DNA from: a virus | Strand: one strand, 5' to 3' | DNA length: 53,975 bases | IMG/VR virus record: IMGVR_UViG_3300046694_000107 | Location: 1 to 53,975 of that record | Notes under the pieces: generated by a model | Seen by the model: only the letters and a program-made list of their open reading frames with translations | Databases searched by the model: none | Told to the model about the DNA's origin: nothing | Part shown: piece after piece, positions 1 to 7,487 of the stretch | Layout: each line of letters starts with the position of its first letter | Position numbering within the stretch: position 1 is the stretch's first letter | Position numbers and translations under genes: made by a program

Positions 1-534
1 GGCGTCGGCGATTCGGACTTTACCGAAACGGGGTGGATCCCGCTCGGCGCGGCCGGCGTCGGCAACGGCTTCGGCGTGCTCTGCGCACCGAATATCGGCG
101 ACATGGTGATGGTCTCCTTCAGCGACGGCTCGAACGCGGCGCCGAAGATCATCGGGCGCTTCTTCTCGAACGTCAACGTGCCGCCGGCGGTGCCGGCCGG
201 CGAGACTTGGGTCGTCCACAAGTCGGGCTCTCTGCTGAAGTTCCACAACGACGGCACGGTCGAGATGAAGGCCGCGAGCACGATCACCTATACCGCGACG
301 CAGCATCACTTCGTGGGCCCGGTGCAGATGGACAACACGGTTCTCGTCAAGCAGACGATTACAGGGCAGGGTGGCATGGCGGTCTCGGGTGACAACGGCA
401 GCGGCAACACGTCGACCATTACCGGCAACCTCGCGACAACCGGCACGATCACCAACAACAGCAAGAACATCGGCAGCACGCACACGCATAGCGGCGTGAC
501 GACGGGCGGCGGCACAACGGGGGCCCCGGTATGA
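1..534 (+). CDS. Baseplate central spike protein (gpV-like), C-terminal part
   Basis: This is the C-terminal 177 codons of a gene that starts at 53717 and crosses the circle junction; the joined product is 221 residues. It looks like the phage P2 gpV / gp5-OB spike family, the membrane-piercing tip of a contractile tail. The N-terminal OB-like part is followed by a glycine/threonine/asparagine-rich stretch typical of a trimeric beta-helix. The extreme C-terminus carries STHTHSGV (around 492), the HxH motif that binds iron at the apex of such spikes. The stop overlaps the start of the next baseplate gene (ATGA). Known of the family: a trimer at the baseplate centre. Confidence is high from order and motif. 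Confidence 0.9.
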   Translation, partial: GVGDSDFTETGWIPLGAAGVGNGFGVLCAPNIGDMVMVSFSDGSNAAPKIIGRFFSNVNVPPAVPAGETWVVHKSGSLLKFHNDGTVEMKAASTITYTATQHHFVGPVQMDNTVLVKQTITGQGGMAVSGDNGSGNTSTITGNLATTGTITNNSKNIGSTHTHSGVTTGGGTTGAPV

Positions 535-932
535 CAGACGTTTCGCATTTTTGGTCGAACGACCTCCAGATCGGCGCGAACGGCGACCTTTCGGTGGCGG
601 ACGGCGACACGCTCGCGCAGCAGGAATTGCTCCGCGCGCTGATGACCAATCCGCTGCTCGCCGACTCAGCCGGCAACCCGATCGCTTCGCCGGATTACAC
701 CTGGCACGCGGACTTTGGCGCAGGCATCCCGCGGCGCATCGGCAAGACGCTCAACGCCTCCGAGTTGCGCGGCGCGATCCTGACGACCATCAAGACGATC
801 GCCGGCATCGCGCAGGTGCCGACGCCTGTCGTCACGGTGACGCCGTTCAACAACGGCGCCGCGGTCACGATCCAGTATGCCGACGCGGTGACGGGGCAGG
901 CGGCAACCCTCTCTTTCGACATCAATCAATAA
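531..932 (+). CDS. Baseplate wedge protein, gpW/gp25-like
   Basis: A 133-residue protein between the spike and gpJ, the standard position of the P2 gpW / T4 gp25 wedge subunit. Features that fit are the N-terminal F-W-x-N-D-L-x-I segment, the L-A-Q-Q-E-L-L-R-A-L helix, and the H-A-D-F-G-A-G-I-P-R-R segment before a helix that would pack against gpJ. Family role: a lysozyme-like subunit linking sheath initiation to the wedge. It overlaps the spike stop by four bases and is followed directly by the next ATG, so these genes are translationally coupled. Confidence 0.8.
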   Translation: MTDVSHFWSNDLQIGANGDLSVADGDTLAQQELLRALMTNPLLADSAGNPIASPDYTWHADFGAGIPRRIGKTLNASELRGAILTTIKTIAGIAQVPTPVVTVTPFNNGAAVTIQYADAVTGQAATLSFDINQ

Positions 933-2078
933 ATGGCAAACGTACAGACGCAATCGCTGACGCAGATGCTGCAAAACTTTGCGTCGGCGGTTCAGGGTTC
1001 GGTAACGTCCGCGATCCTGAACTTCAACATCGGGACGGTCTTGCGCGCGCTTGGCGAGGCAGTGTCGGGCATAGCCCTGTGGCTGCAAGGCCTGATCCTG
1101 CAAATGCTGGCGCTCACGCGCGCATCGACGTCTACCGGCCCGGATCTCGATTCATGGTTTGCCGACTTCGGCTTCGCGCGGCTCGCCGCGGCGGCCGCGA
1201 CCGGCTCGGTGACATTCTCGCGCTTCACGCCGACTGCGCAGGCAGTTGTTCCAGTCGGAACGGTGGTGCAGACGACGGACGGCTCGCAACAGTTCACGGT
1301 CAATCTCGACACGACGAATCCTGCGTACAACGCGACGCTCGGCGGCTACGTGCTCGCGCCGAGCGTCCCGAGTGTCACCGTGACCGTCACGGCGGTGACG
1401 CCCGGCTCGGCGGCGAACGTGCTAGCTGGCACGATTTCGCAGCTGTCGCAGTCGGTGCCCGGCGTCGATACCGTCACCAATGCCGCGGCATTCACGAACG
1501 GCGTTGACGCGCAGAGCGACGCCAATGCGCTGGCCAGCTTCCAGTCGTGGCTGCTGAGTCTGTCGAAGGCGACGAAGGCAGCGATCGGCAACGCGATCAC
1601 GTCGCTGCAGCAGAACCTCACGTACACGATCACCGAGAACTCCACGTACGCTGGCGTCTATCAGCCCGGGAATTTTTGGGTGATGGTGGACGACGGATCG
1701 GGCGCGCCATCGGACAATCTGATCTCAAATGTCTCCAACGCCATTGATGCGGTACGCGGTTTTACGATCACTTTTGACGTGCATAAGCCGATTGTGGTCA
1801 GCGCCAATATCTCGATGACGATCGCCACATCGTCCGGATATACGCATTCGGCTGTGGTGGCATTGGTGCAGGCCGCGCTTCAAACCTTCATCAGCACGCT
1901 GCCGCGCGATCCGGTTACGCAAACGGTCACGCTGCCGTATTCCCGGCTTTCTCAAGTCGCTTATGACGCGTCGCCGGGCGTCACAAACGTGACGAGCATC
2001 ACGCTCAACTCGGGCACCAGCGACGTTGTTGGAACGAGCCAGCAAGTGATTCGGGCCGGCACTCTGGTGGTGAACTGA
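933..2078 (+). CDS. Baseplate protein J-like
   Basis: A 381-residue protein of the baseplate_J family (P2 gpJ, Mu gp47, T4 gp6-like), which forms the wedge ring around the spike. The start ATG abuts the preceding TAA. The N-terminal 100 residues are helical, with D-L-D-S-W-F-A-D-F-G-F at about 71-81. A beta-rich middle follows, containing V-P-V-G-T-V-V-Q-T, then the family's P-G-S-A-A-N-V-L-A-G-T-I segment near residue 155-166. The C-terminal half has the alternating beta/helix repeat. Its place between gpW-like and gpI-like genes supports the call. Confidence 0.88.
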   Translation: MANVQTQSLTQMLQNFASAVQGSVTSAILNFNIGTVLRALGEAVSGIALWLQGLILQMLALTRASTSTGPDLDSWFADFGFARLAAAAATGSVTFSRFTPTAQAVVPVGTVVQTTDGSQQFTVNLDTTNPAYNATLGGYVLAPSVPSVTVTVTAVTPGSAANVLAGTISQLSQSVPGVDTVTNAAAFTNGVDAQSDANALASFQSWLLSLSKATKAAIGNAITSLQQNLTYTITENSTYAGVYQPGNFWVMVDDGSGAPSDNLISNVSNAIDAVRGFTITFDVHKPIVVSANISMTIATSSGYTHSAVVALVQAALQTFISTLPRDPVTQTVTLPYSRLSQVAYDASPGVTNVTSITLNSGTSDVVGTSQQVIRAGTLVVN

Positions 2079-2079
2079 T

Positions 2080-2742
2080 ATGACGACTGGTGACAGCAAC
2101 GACATGCTCGGGCGCCTTCAGGCGCTCATCCCGCGCGGCTGGTTCGGTGACGCTCCGCCGATCCTGACCGCGCTTCTGAAAGGATTCGCGGCGATATTCG
2201 CCAACGTCTACACGGTGCTCTCGTACGCGCGGCTTCAGTTGCGCATTGCGACCGCGACGGATGGCTGGCTCGATTTAATCTCCGCCGACTTCTTCGGCAC
2301 GACGCTGCCGCGCAAGACCGGCGAGAGCGACACCGCGTTCCGCAACCGGATCACGATCAACCTGTTCCGCGAGCGCGCGACGCGCAAAGCCGTAGTGCAG
2401 GTGCTCACGACGCTGACCGGGCGCGCGCCGCTGATTGTCGAGCCTCGCCGGCCTGCTGATACGGGCGGCTATGGCATCGCGTGCGGGTATGGCGTGGCCG
2501 GTGCGTACGGCTCGCTGCTGCTGTCGTATCAGGCTTTCGTGACCGCATATCGCCCGATCGGGACCGGCATCCCATCTGTGGCGGGCTACGGCAGCTCGCC
2601 ATCCGGCTACAGCATCGCCTCGCGCGGCGAGTACGCCGACCTTGGCATGGTCCAGCAGTCGGTCAGCGATGCCGACATATACGCGGCCATCGCTTCAGTG
2701 ATACCCGCCGGCACGATCGCCTGGACGCGCATCAGCAGCTAA
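2080..2742 (+). CDS. Tail protein I-like / baseplate wedge terminal protein
   Basis: A 220-residue protein following gpJ, where P2-like phages encode gpI, the wedge component that carries the tail fibres. The segment G-W-L-D-L-I-S-A-D-F-F-G (about 65-76) followed by P-R-K-x-G-E-S-D-x-A-F-R-N-R-I is a pattern I know from this family of phage tail proteins. The second half is rich in glycine and tyrosine (GYGIACGYGVAGAYG), probably surface-exposed and flexible. Its start lies two bases past the gpJ stop. The exact family (gpI versus DUF2612-like) is not settled by eye. Confidence 0.75.
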   Translation: MTTGDSNDMLGRLQALIPRGWFGDAPPILTALLKGFAAIFANVYTVLSYARLQLRIATATDGWLDLISADFFGTTLPRKTGESDTAFRNRITINLFRERATRKAVVQVLTTLTGRAPLIVEPRRPADTGGYGIACGYGVAGAYGSLLLSYQAFVTAYRPIGTGIPSVAGYGSSPSGYSIASRGEYADLGMVQQSVSDADIYAAIASVIPAGTIAWTRISS

Positions 2743-2762
2743 GTAGGCGTAGAATGACGGAA

Positions 2763-2792
2763 GCCCCAGCGTGCTATCAACACGGCTGGGGC
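2763..2792 (+). other. Stem-loop in the leader of the HNH gene
   Basis: GCCCCAGC at 2763-2770 pairs perfectly with GCTGGGGC at 2785-2792. Inside, GTG (2771-2773) pairs with CAC (2781-2783), leaving a CTATCAA loop and one bulged G. No T-run follows, so this is not an ordinary terminator. It lies between the last baseplate gene and the HNH gene and may belong to the mobile unit that brought that gene. A 38-codon frame from ATG 2754 passes through it and overlaps the HNH start. Confidence 0.6.
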
Positions 2793-2824
2793 CTCCTAAC
2801 CCCATCACCTGTACTAGAGGCGAC

Positions 2825-3748
2825 ATGGCTGAGACAGATATTATCACGCGCGTCTGCACGCGTTGTTTGATCGCAAAAACCTTCCCCGAATTCAACAAGA
2901 AGAAAGGCGGCAAGAATGGGCTTCAGCCTGTCTGCCGCCCGTGTCAAAAGGCATATCAGAAAGAGCGCCGCGAGGCGAATCCTGGCCTCCATGCCGCACG
3001 ATGCGCAAAGTGGTACGCGGAGAAGGTGTGGAGAGAGAAAAATCCTGATCTTGCGAAGGCCCTAGACGATGCATCTGCTGCCGCCGCGCTCGATCGAACT
3101 GCAAAGCCTTGCCGACATTGCGGCGACCTTAAGCCGCTATCAACCTTCAACAAGTCCAGCGTGACTCCTGACGGACTTCAGTACAGGTGTCGTCCTTGCC
3201 AGAAAGAGTTGAAGCGAGACTGGTACGTAAAGAACCGCGAGAGTGAACTCCAAAACGTAAAGGATTGGAGGAAGGCTAATCCAGAAAAGGTTAGGGCAAT
3301 TGACCGGCGCCGACACGCTGCGCGTCCCGAAAGGAGCCTGATTCAAGGTAGACGATGGCGCGCCGAGAATCGCGAGAAATACCTTGAGCAAAATCGCGCA
3401 TGGAAGTCTGCAAACCCGGAAAAAGTTAGGGCAACTGCGCGCGCTCTGTATGCGAAAGATCCAAACAAGAGTCTCGTAAAAGCGCACGCGCGGCGCGTAA
3501 AAAGCCACATCACCGGAACAGTTTTCAACAAGCAGGACATTGACCGGATCCATCTGCTGCAAAAGGGTAAGTGCGCGTGCTGCCACATCAAGATCGGCAA
3601 GAAGTTTGAGCGTGACCACATTATTCCGCTCGCGCTAGGCGGCACGAACGATCACTTTAATATCCAACTTCTATGTTCTCCGTGTAACCGAACTAAATCT
3701 GCGAAGCACCCTGTTGACTTCATGCAAGAGCGCGGATTTTTGCTCTAG
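2825..3748 (+). CDS. HNH homing-type endonuclease with zinc-finger modules
   Basis: A 307-residue protein. The ATG at 2825 follows AGAGG by a suitable distance; an in-frame upstream start at 2771 would lie in the leader hairpin. Two similar N-terminal modules each contain CxxC ... CRPCQK (about residues 10-40 and 96-130), resembling the zinc-binding module of recombination endonuclease VII. A basic linker with repeated A-N-P-E-K-V-R-A units follows. The C-terminal HNH domain (about 255-300) has CACC, the D-H-I-I-P-L core, an N-D-H-F-N-I-Q-L-L segment and CSPCN. The gene is visibly AT-richer than its neighbours. It sits between structural genes as a selfish insertion; such enzymes nick or cut related phage DNA. 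Confidence 0.88.
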   Translation: MAETDIITRVCTRCLIAKTFPEFNKKKGGKNGLQPVCRPCQKAYQKERREANPGLHAARCAKWYAEKVWREKNPDLAKALDDASAAAALDRTAKPCRHCGDLKPLSTFNKSSVTPDGLQYRCRPCQKELKRDWYVKNRESELQNVKDWRKANPEKVRAIDRRRHAARPERSLIQGRRWRAENREKYLEQNRAWKSANPEKVRATARALYAKDPNKSLVKAHARRVKSHITGTVFNKQDIDRIHLLQKGKCACCHIKIGKKFERDHIIPLALGGTNDHFNIQLLCSPCNRTKSAKHPVDFMQERGFLL

Positions 3749-3770
3749 CCAATCAGCATTAGCCATTCAG

Positions 3771-3793
3771 AACCGCCTCCGGGCGGTTTTTCT
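3771..3793 (+). terminator. Rho-independent terminator after the HNH gene
   Basis: AACCGCC (3771-3777) and GGCGGTT (3782-3788) form a tight hairpin followed by a T-run. It separates the HNH gene from the tail-fibre gene. Confidence 0.85.
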
Positions 3794-3810
3794 ATTTGTG
3801 GAGCATCAAA

Positions 3811-5199
3811 ATTAAACGCGTCCAAGTTTTCGCGGGCCAGGTCCCGCTCGAAACCGATTTGCTTTCGACAAATAAGAACACGATGATCGCGCTCGGTCAC
3901 GTTCTGCAGGACATGCTCGGCACCTCGACGCTGTTCTCTGGCCTCGGCTGCGTCCCGACGTCGCCAGCGGGCATGACGGTGAACGTCAACCCTGGCCGTG
4001 CGTACTCGCTGCAGGCCACCGACACTGGCGCGTACTCGTCGCTGACTGCAGATGCGCATCAGATCGTGAAGCAGGGCATTCTGCTCGACGCCGTGAACTT
4101 CGCCTGCCCAGCGCCGACCACCGCAGGCTTCTCGATCAACTACCTGGTCGAAGCGGCATTTCAGGAAGTTGACGGCGGCTCGACCGTGCTGCCGTATTAC
4201 AACGCGGCGAATCCTGCCCAAGCCTTCAACGGGCCGAACGGCACCGGCACGTCGAACACCACGTTCCGCGACAACACGGTTCAGCTTCAACTGAAAGCGG
4301 GCACTGCCGCGACTACCGGCACGCAGACGACGCCTGCTGTCGATTCTGGCTTCACGGGCCTTTGGGTCATCACGGTGGCATTTGGCGCGGTAACGATCAC
4401 GTCGGCGAACATCAGCCAGTTCACCGGCGCGCCGTTCCTCACCGCGCCGCTTCTGACGCAGATCCAGCAAGGCACTGGCGTGGTCGGTGTATCTCGCAAT
4501 GTGGCGGCTGTTCAGACTACAGCGGCAGCGACGTTGACTGTAAATATTGGTCAAGTGCAGGTTGAAACGGTAGCGGGCCTTAAATACACCGTTCCATCGT
4601 TCAGCGCGACATTCAACGGCGCGACGGTCGGCGCGAACGGTATGGATACGGGAAGTATCCCCGCGTCAAGTTTCCTAGCGTTATATGCCATTTATAACCC
4701 GACCACGCAAGCCAGCGCGTTGCTTGCTTCTAGTGCTGCATCAACCCGGGCGGAAATTTATGGCGGCGCAAATATGCCCGCCGGTTATACGGCGAGCGCT
4801 TTGATAACGGTCGTGCCGACCAACGCATCGTCGCTGATTGTGCCGTGCGTAGTGATGGATCGGTCAGTCGACATTGCCAATGTCACCGCTATGTCAACGA
4901 ACACGGTAGCGGCATCGCCGACGCAGGTAAACAATCTGGCCGTGCCGCCGAATGCCAAGAATTTCTCCGGACAGTTTACCGCCGGAAACACATCGGTAAG
5001 CACCGTTACACTCACGCTGTATTCCAGTGCGGCAAGCACGGGAGCGCAGACTGTTGGTATCGCGCTGACCGCCTCTGGGTCCAATTCGCTTGCACTCACG
5101 CGACTCAAACTTAGTACCGCGCAGCGCATGTTTTACTCCGCAACAAGTACGGCCGGTACGCCTAACTACACTGTCGTCGTAAATTCCTACGAGATCTGA
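3811..5199 (+). CDS. Tail fibre protein (probable ATT start)
   Basis: A 462-residue protein whose N-terminus K-R-V-Q-V-F-A-G-Q-V-P-L-E-T-D-L-L matches the start of tail-fibre proteins I know from Burkholderia phages, which begin M-K-R. In frame, those residues are preceded by ATT at 3811, seven bases after GGAG (3800-3803); no ATG or GTG is available there. A TTG at 3796 would add five residues but lies upstream of the ribosome-binding site. The body is beta-rich, low in charge, and full of T, S, A and G as in trimeric fibres. It ends with a Y-T-V-V-V-N-S-Y-E-I strand. It is likely a host-recognition fibre attached to the gpI-like protein. Confidence 0.82.
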   Translation: MKRVQVFAGQVPLETDLLSTNKNTMIALGHVLQDMLGTSTLFSGLGCVPTSPAGMTVNVNPGRAYSLQATDTGAYSSLTADAHQIVKQGILLDAVNFACPAPTTAGFSINYLVEAAFQEVDGGSTVLPYYNAANPAQAFNGPNGTGTSNTTFRDNTVQLQLKAGTAATTGTQTTPAVDSGFTGLWVITVAFGAVTITSANISQFTGAPFLTAPLLTQIQQGTGVVGVSRNVAAVQTTAAATLTVNIGQVQVETVAGLKYTVPSFSATFNGATVGANGMDTGSIPASSFLALYAIYNPTTQASALLASSAASTRAEIYGGANMPAGYTASALITVVPTNASSLIVPCVVMDRSVDIANVTAMSTNTVAASPTQVNNLAVPPNAKNFSGQFTAGNTSVSTVTLTLYSSAASTGAQTVGIALTASGSNSLALTRLKLSTAQRMFYSATSTAGTPNYTVVVNSYEI

Positions 5200-5387
5200 T
5201 GATGGAAAAAATCTGGATGCAGTTCGTCGACGCGGCAATGACCGATCCGTGCGGATGGTCGTGGTGGGAGCAACCGCTCGAGACGTGGCAGTACCAAGCG
5301 GAAATCGATACGGCCGATCCGCGGTATGTCGCCTATTACGACAGCTCGCCCGATTGGGTGAAGGCGGCGATGCCTACCCCCGCCTAG
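5199..5387 (+). CDS. Small protein after the tail fibre
   Basis: A 62-residue protein starting at the ATG that overlaps the fibre stop (TGATG); a second ATG follows immediately. It is acidic and tryptophan/tyrosine-rich (W-S-W-W-E-Q-P-L-E-T-W-Q-Y), ending in proline-rich A-M-P-T-P-A. The coupling to the fibre gene suggests a fibre chaperone or adaptor, but I do not recognise the family. Confidence 0.55.
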   Translation: MMEKIWMQFVDAAMTDPCGWSWWEQPLETWQYQAEIDTADPRYVAYYDSSPDWVKAAMPTPA

Positions 5388-5578
5388 TTCTGGTTGGCAT
5401 CATCGGGAAGCGACGGCATTTCCCGAAGATAATGCGTCACACCATCGACGCTCCAGTTCGGCCGCTTCACGTCATAGAAATATTCGCGAAGTGTCGCGAC
5501 GACCATTTTTCCATGCGCAATGCATACATAGTCCTTACATGTGCTGGGCGGGTTCGTTTCTGCGTTAATCCATTCCAT
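5384..5578 (-). CDS. DUF551-like small protein
   Basis: A 64-residue minus-strand protein with the pattern of DUF551 phage proteins: an N-terminal W-I-N-A-x-T-N-P-P, a middle Y-V-C-I-A-H-G-K strand, and a final V-T-H-Y-L-R-E-M-P-S-L-P. The ribosome-binding sequence GAGAG lies just upstream. It is transcribed with the outer-membrane-protein gene and lies tail to tail with the fibre operon, overlapping its last gene by four bases. Function is unknown. Confidence 0.65.
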   Translation of the reverse strand: MEWINAETNPPSTCKDYVCIAHGKMVVATLREYFYDVKRPNWSVDGVTHYLREMPSLPDDANQN

Positions 5579-5635
5579 TTTTCTCTCGCCATTCCTATGA
5601 TGGAACCGGATTTTGCCACAGCCACGGCCAAATGG

Positions 5636-6376
5636 TCAGAATCGATACTTCACCATCAGCACATCCGCGCCCGACCAGATGGCTGGCGAGTGCGCTGAGT
5701 CGAAGCGGGTGGGGAGCCAGTAGTGCTGGTAGGACAGCGAGAGCGGGCCACGCCCAACGGACAAGCCTACGACCTTGCCGAGTTGCCATGCGTGCGGCGT
5801 ATCGGCATGGATAGTTGAAGTCGGCACGCCCGGCCCCGGCGCCCAGTTGTAGACAGTTACGTCCCAATCAGGACGATAGGGATACAGACCAGCCTCGGCC
5901 CCAAGGCGCCATCCTTGGTATTTGAAGTACGGCTCAACGGTGATCGAAATGCCTTGCGCGTTGCCGTTGCCCACGAAATTCGCGTCCGGCACGTTATAGA
6001 GGCCGAGTTTCTGATGGGTCTTGGTGCTGTAGTTCTGGTCCATCGGCGTACACGTGCAGTCCGATGAAACGTGGCCGAGGCTCACGTAATTGACATGCCA
6101 ATCGATGCCCCACGATTCACGGGTGTAGAGCGGTCCCGTGAAGCCGGCTGACAGCACCGGCGCGCTCAACCCGAGTTGATGCGGCATGCCTTGCTGATAC
6201 CACGTGTTATCGCCCTGGGTGCCGTATCTGGAAACACCCGCGCCGAGTTCGAGATGCACGTAGTCGGTGATGCTGTCAGCGCTCGCGGTAGTCGCTGAGA
6301 ATGCTGCTGCCAGTTCGATTACTGCCGCCATGAATTTGGCCGTACGCGCCGACCGATTTGCTTTGATGATGTTCAT
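5636..6376 (-). CDS. Outer-membrane beta-barrel-like protein with signal peptide
   Basis: A 246-residue protein. Residues 1-34 form a Sec signal peptide: a basic start, a hydrophobic core with A-A-V-I-E-L-A-A-A-F, and A-x-A cleavage near T-A-S-A-D. The rest alternates polar and aromatic residues like barrel strands (W-H-V-N-Y-V-S-L, W-R-L-G-A-E-A-G-L-Y-P-Y, L-S-L-S-Y-Q-H-Y). It ends in V-K-Y-R-F, the C-terminal phenylalanine recognised by the BAM machinery. The RBS GGGGGAAG precedes the ATG. It is a single gene set against the late operon, and its promoter carries a phage operator (6414). It could alter the cell surface, for example by receptor blocking or superinfection exclusion; this is inference. 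Confidence 0.8.
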   Translation of the reverse strand: MNIIKANRSARTAKFMAAVIELAAAFSATTASADSITDYVHLELGAGVSRYGTQGDNTWYQQGMPHQLGLSAPVLSAGFTGPLYTRESWGIDWHVNYVSLGHVSSDCTCTPMDQNYSTKTHQKLGLYNVPDANFVGNGNAQGISITVEPYFKYQGWRLGAEAGLYPYRPDWDVTVYNWAPGPGVPTSTIHADTPHAWQLGKVVGLSVGRGPLSLSYQHYWLPTRFDSAHSPAIWSGADVLMVKYRF

Positions 6377-6411
6377 TTCTTCCCCCAGTGGTTGGTATCA
6401 CTTCTGGAGAA

Positions 6412-6440
6412 ACGATACTATCAAAGTATCGTAAAGGCAA
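6412..6440 (-). promoter_or_regulatory. Promoter with perfect operator for the outer-membrane protein gene
   Basis: Read on the minus strand: TTGCCT (6440-6435), a 17-base spacer, and TATCGT (6417-6412). The perfect 17-bp dyad GATACTATCAAAGTATC (6414-6430) fills the spacer and the -10, so a bound repressor would block polymerase. The ATG of the gene lies at 6376. The same dyad occurs exactly at 36475-36491. Confidence 0.8.
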
Positions 6441-6478
6441 GAAATTTGTTTCGCCCGGCTGCCATCAGCCGATCACCC

Positions 6479-6507
6479 AGCCGCCCGCGAGGCGGCTTTT
6501 TCTTTTT
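6479..6507 (+). terminator. Rho-independent terminator before the lysis genes
   Basis: AGCCGCC (6479-6485) and GGCGGCT (6491-6497) form a hairpin with loop CGCGA, followed by TTTTTCTTTTT. Confidence 0.8.
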
Positions 6508-6516
6508 GGAAGCCCG

Positions 6517-6783
6517 ATGGATCTCAACGTTTTGAACAGTTGGCTGCTCGCAGCCGCGACCTTGGCCGCTGGCGGTATCGGGTGGCTATTCCGATCCGCG
6601 TATGCGCGCATCAGCGCGAACGAAAGGGCGACGGCTGCGCTAGCGCTGCACGTCGCTGAGGAATACGTGTCGGTCAAGCGCTTCGAGGCATACAGCATTC
6701 GCTTCGACGAAGTCGCCAAGGTGATCTTCGAGAAGTTGGACAACGTTCGGGACAAGCTCGATAAAAAGGCGGACAAGGAATGA
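6517..6783 (+). CDS. Small membrane-anchored coiled-coil protein, lysis-associated
   Basis: An 88-residue protein starting at the ATG at 6517, with GGA eight bases upstream. One hydrophobic segment (residues 7-28) is followed by a long charged helix with heptad spacing, ending K-L-D-N-V-R-D-K-L-D-K-K-A-D-K-E. The stop overlaps the start of the GH19 endolysin (ATGA). This placement suggests a lysis accessory protein (holin-like or inner-membrane spanin-like), but no diagnostic motif is present. Confidence 0.6.
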   Translation: MDLNVLNSWLLAAATLAAGGIGWLFRSAYARISANERATAALALHVAEEYVSVKRFEAYSIRFDEVAKVIFEKLDNVRDKLDKKADKE

Positions 6784-7430
6784 CCATCACGCCAGCACTA
6801 CTTCAGGTCGCATGTGGTGCGAGCGCCGCCAATGCCGCCCGATTTGCAGCCCCCTTGCAAGCCGCCTGCGATCGCTACTCGGTCAACACGCCCGAGCGGC
6901 TCGCCGCGTTTCTCTCGCAAGTGGGCTATGAGTCCGCCGGCCTCTCGGCAACGGTCGAGTCGTTCAACTACGGCGTGCCGGGACTGATGGCGACGTGGCC
7001 GCGAAAGATGCCGTTCGCGCTGGCCAGCACGCTCGGCCGGCAGCCGCGCGAAACGGTCGTGCCGCTCGCGCGTCAGCAGCGCATCGCGTCGATCGTGTAC
7101 GCCAATCAGTACGGCAATGGCGACAGTTCGACCGGCGACGGTTGGCAATACCGCGGCTCGGGCCTGATCCAACTGACGTTTCACGACAACTTCGCCGCGT
7201 TCGGGCGCGACATCTCGCTCGACCTGCTGAGTTCGCCCGACAAGTTGCGCGCAGACCCGGCGCTCTGTGCGCTGTCCGCCGGCTGGTTCTGGATCGAGCA
7301 CGGCTGCAACACGCTGGCTGACGCTGGCGCATTCGACAGCATCACGCGCCGGATCAACGGCCCGGCGATGAAAGGCGCGGACGGACGAGCTGCGCTCTAT
7401 GCGGCCGCAAAGCACGCGCTCGGCATCTGA
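6780..7430 (+). CDS. Endolysin, glycoside hydrolase family 19
   Basis: A 216-residue GH19 (chitinase-class lysozyme) endolysin that hydrolyses peptidoglycan glycan strands. Family motifs are clear: the first catalytic glutamate is E51 in Q-V-G-Y-E-S-A-G, the second is E60 in E-S-F-N-Y-G. They are followed by G-D-G-W-Q-Y-R-G-S-G-L-I-Q-L-T (about 120-134) and T-R-R-I-N-G near the C-terminus. No signal peptide is visible, so it needs a holin for export. It overlaps the preceding membrane-protein gene by four bases. A terminator follows. Confidence 0.95.
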   Translation: MTITPALLQVACGASAANAARFAAPLQAACDRYSVNTPERLAAFLSQVGYESAGLSATVESFNYGVPGLMATWPRKMPFALASTLGRQPRETVVPLARQQRIASIVYANQYGNGDSSTGDGWQYRGSGLIQLTFHDNFAAFGRDISLDLLSSPDKLRADPALCALSAGWFWIEHGCNTLADAGAFDSITRRINGPAMKGADGRAALYAAAKHALGI

Positions 7431-7451
7431 CCATCAACCGCATTCACACAG

Positions 7452-7473
7452 GCCGCCTACGGGCGGTTTTTTT
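7452..7473 (+). terminator. Rho-independent terminator after the endolysin
   Basis: CCGCC (7453-7457) and GGCGG (7462-7466) form a short GC hairpin followed by seven T. Confidence 0.8.
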
Positions 7474-7487
7474 ACGTCTGGAGCTTT

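Noticed and set aside
551-1507. Plus-strand ORF of 318 codons
   Set aside because: Overlaps gpW-like and gpJ-like genes in another frame; arginine-rich shadow.
5519-5596. Alternative 40-codon minus frame starting at GGAATGGCG upstream of the DUF551-like gene
   Set aside because: It overlaps the DUF551-like frame almost entirely, and the latter has a recognisable pattern and RBS.
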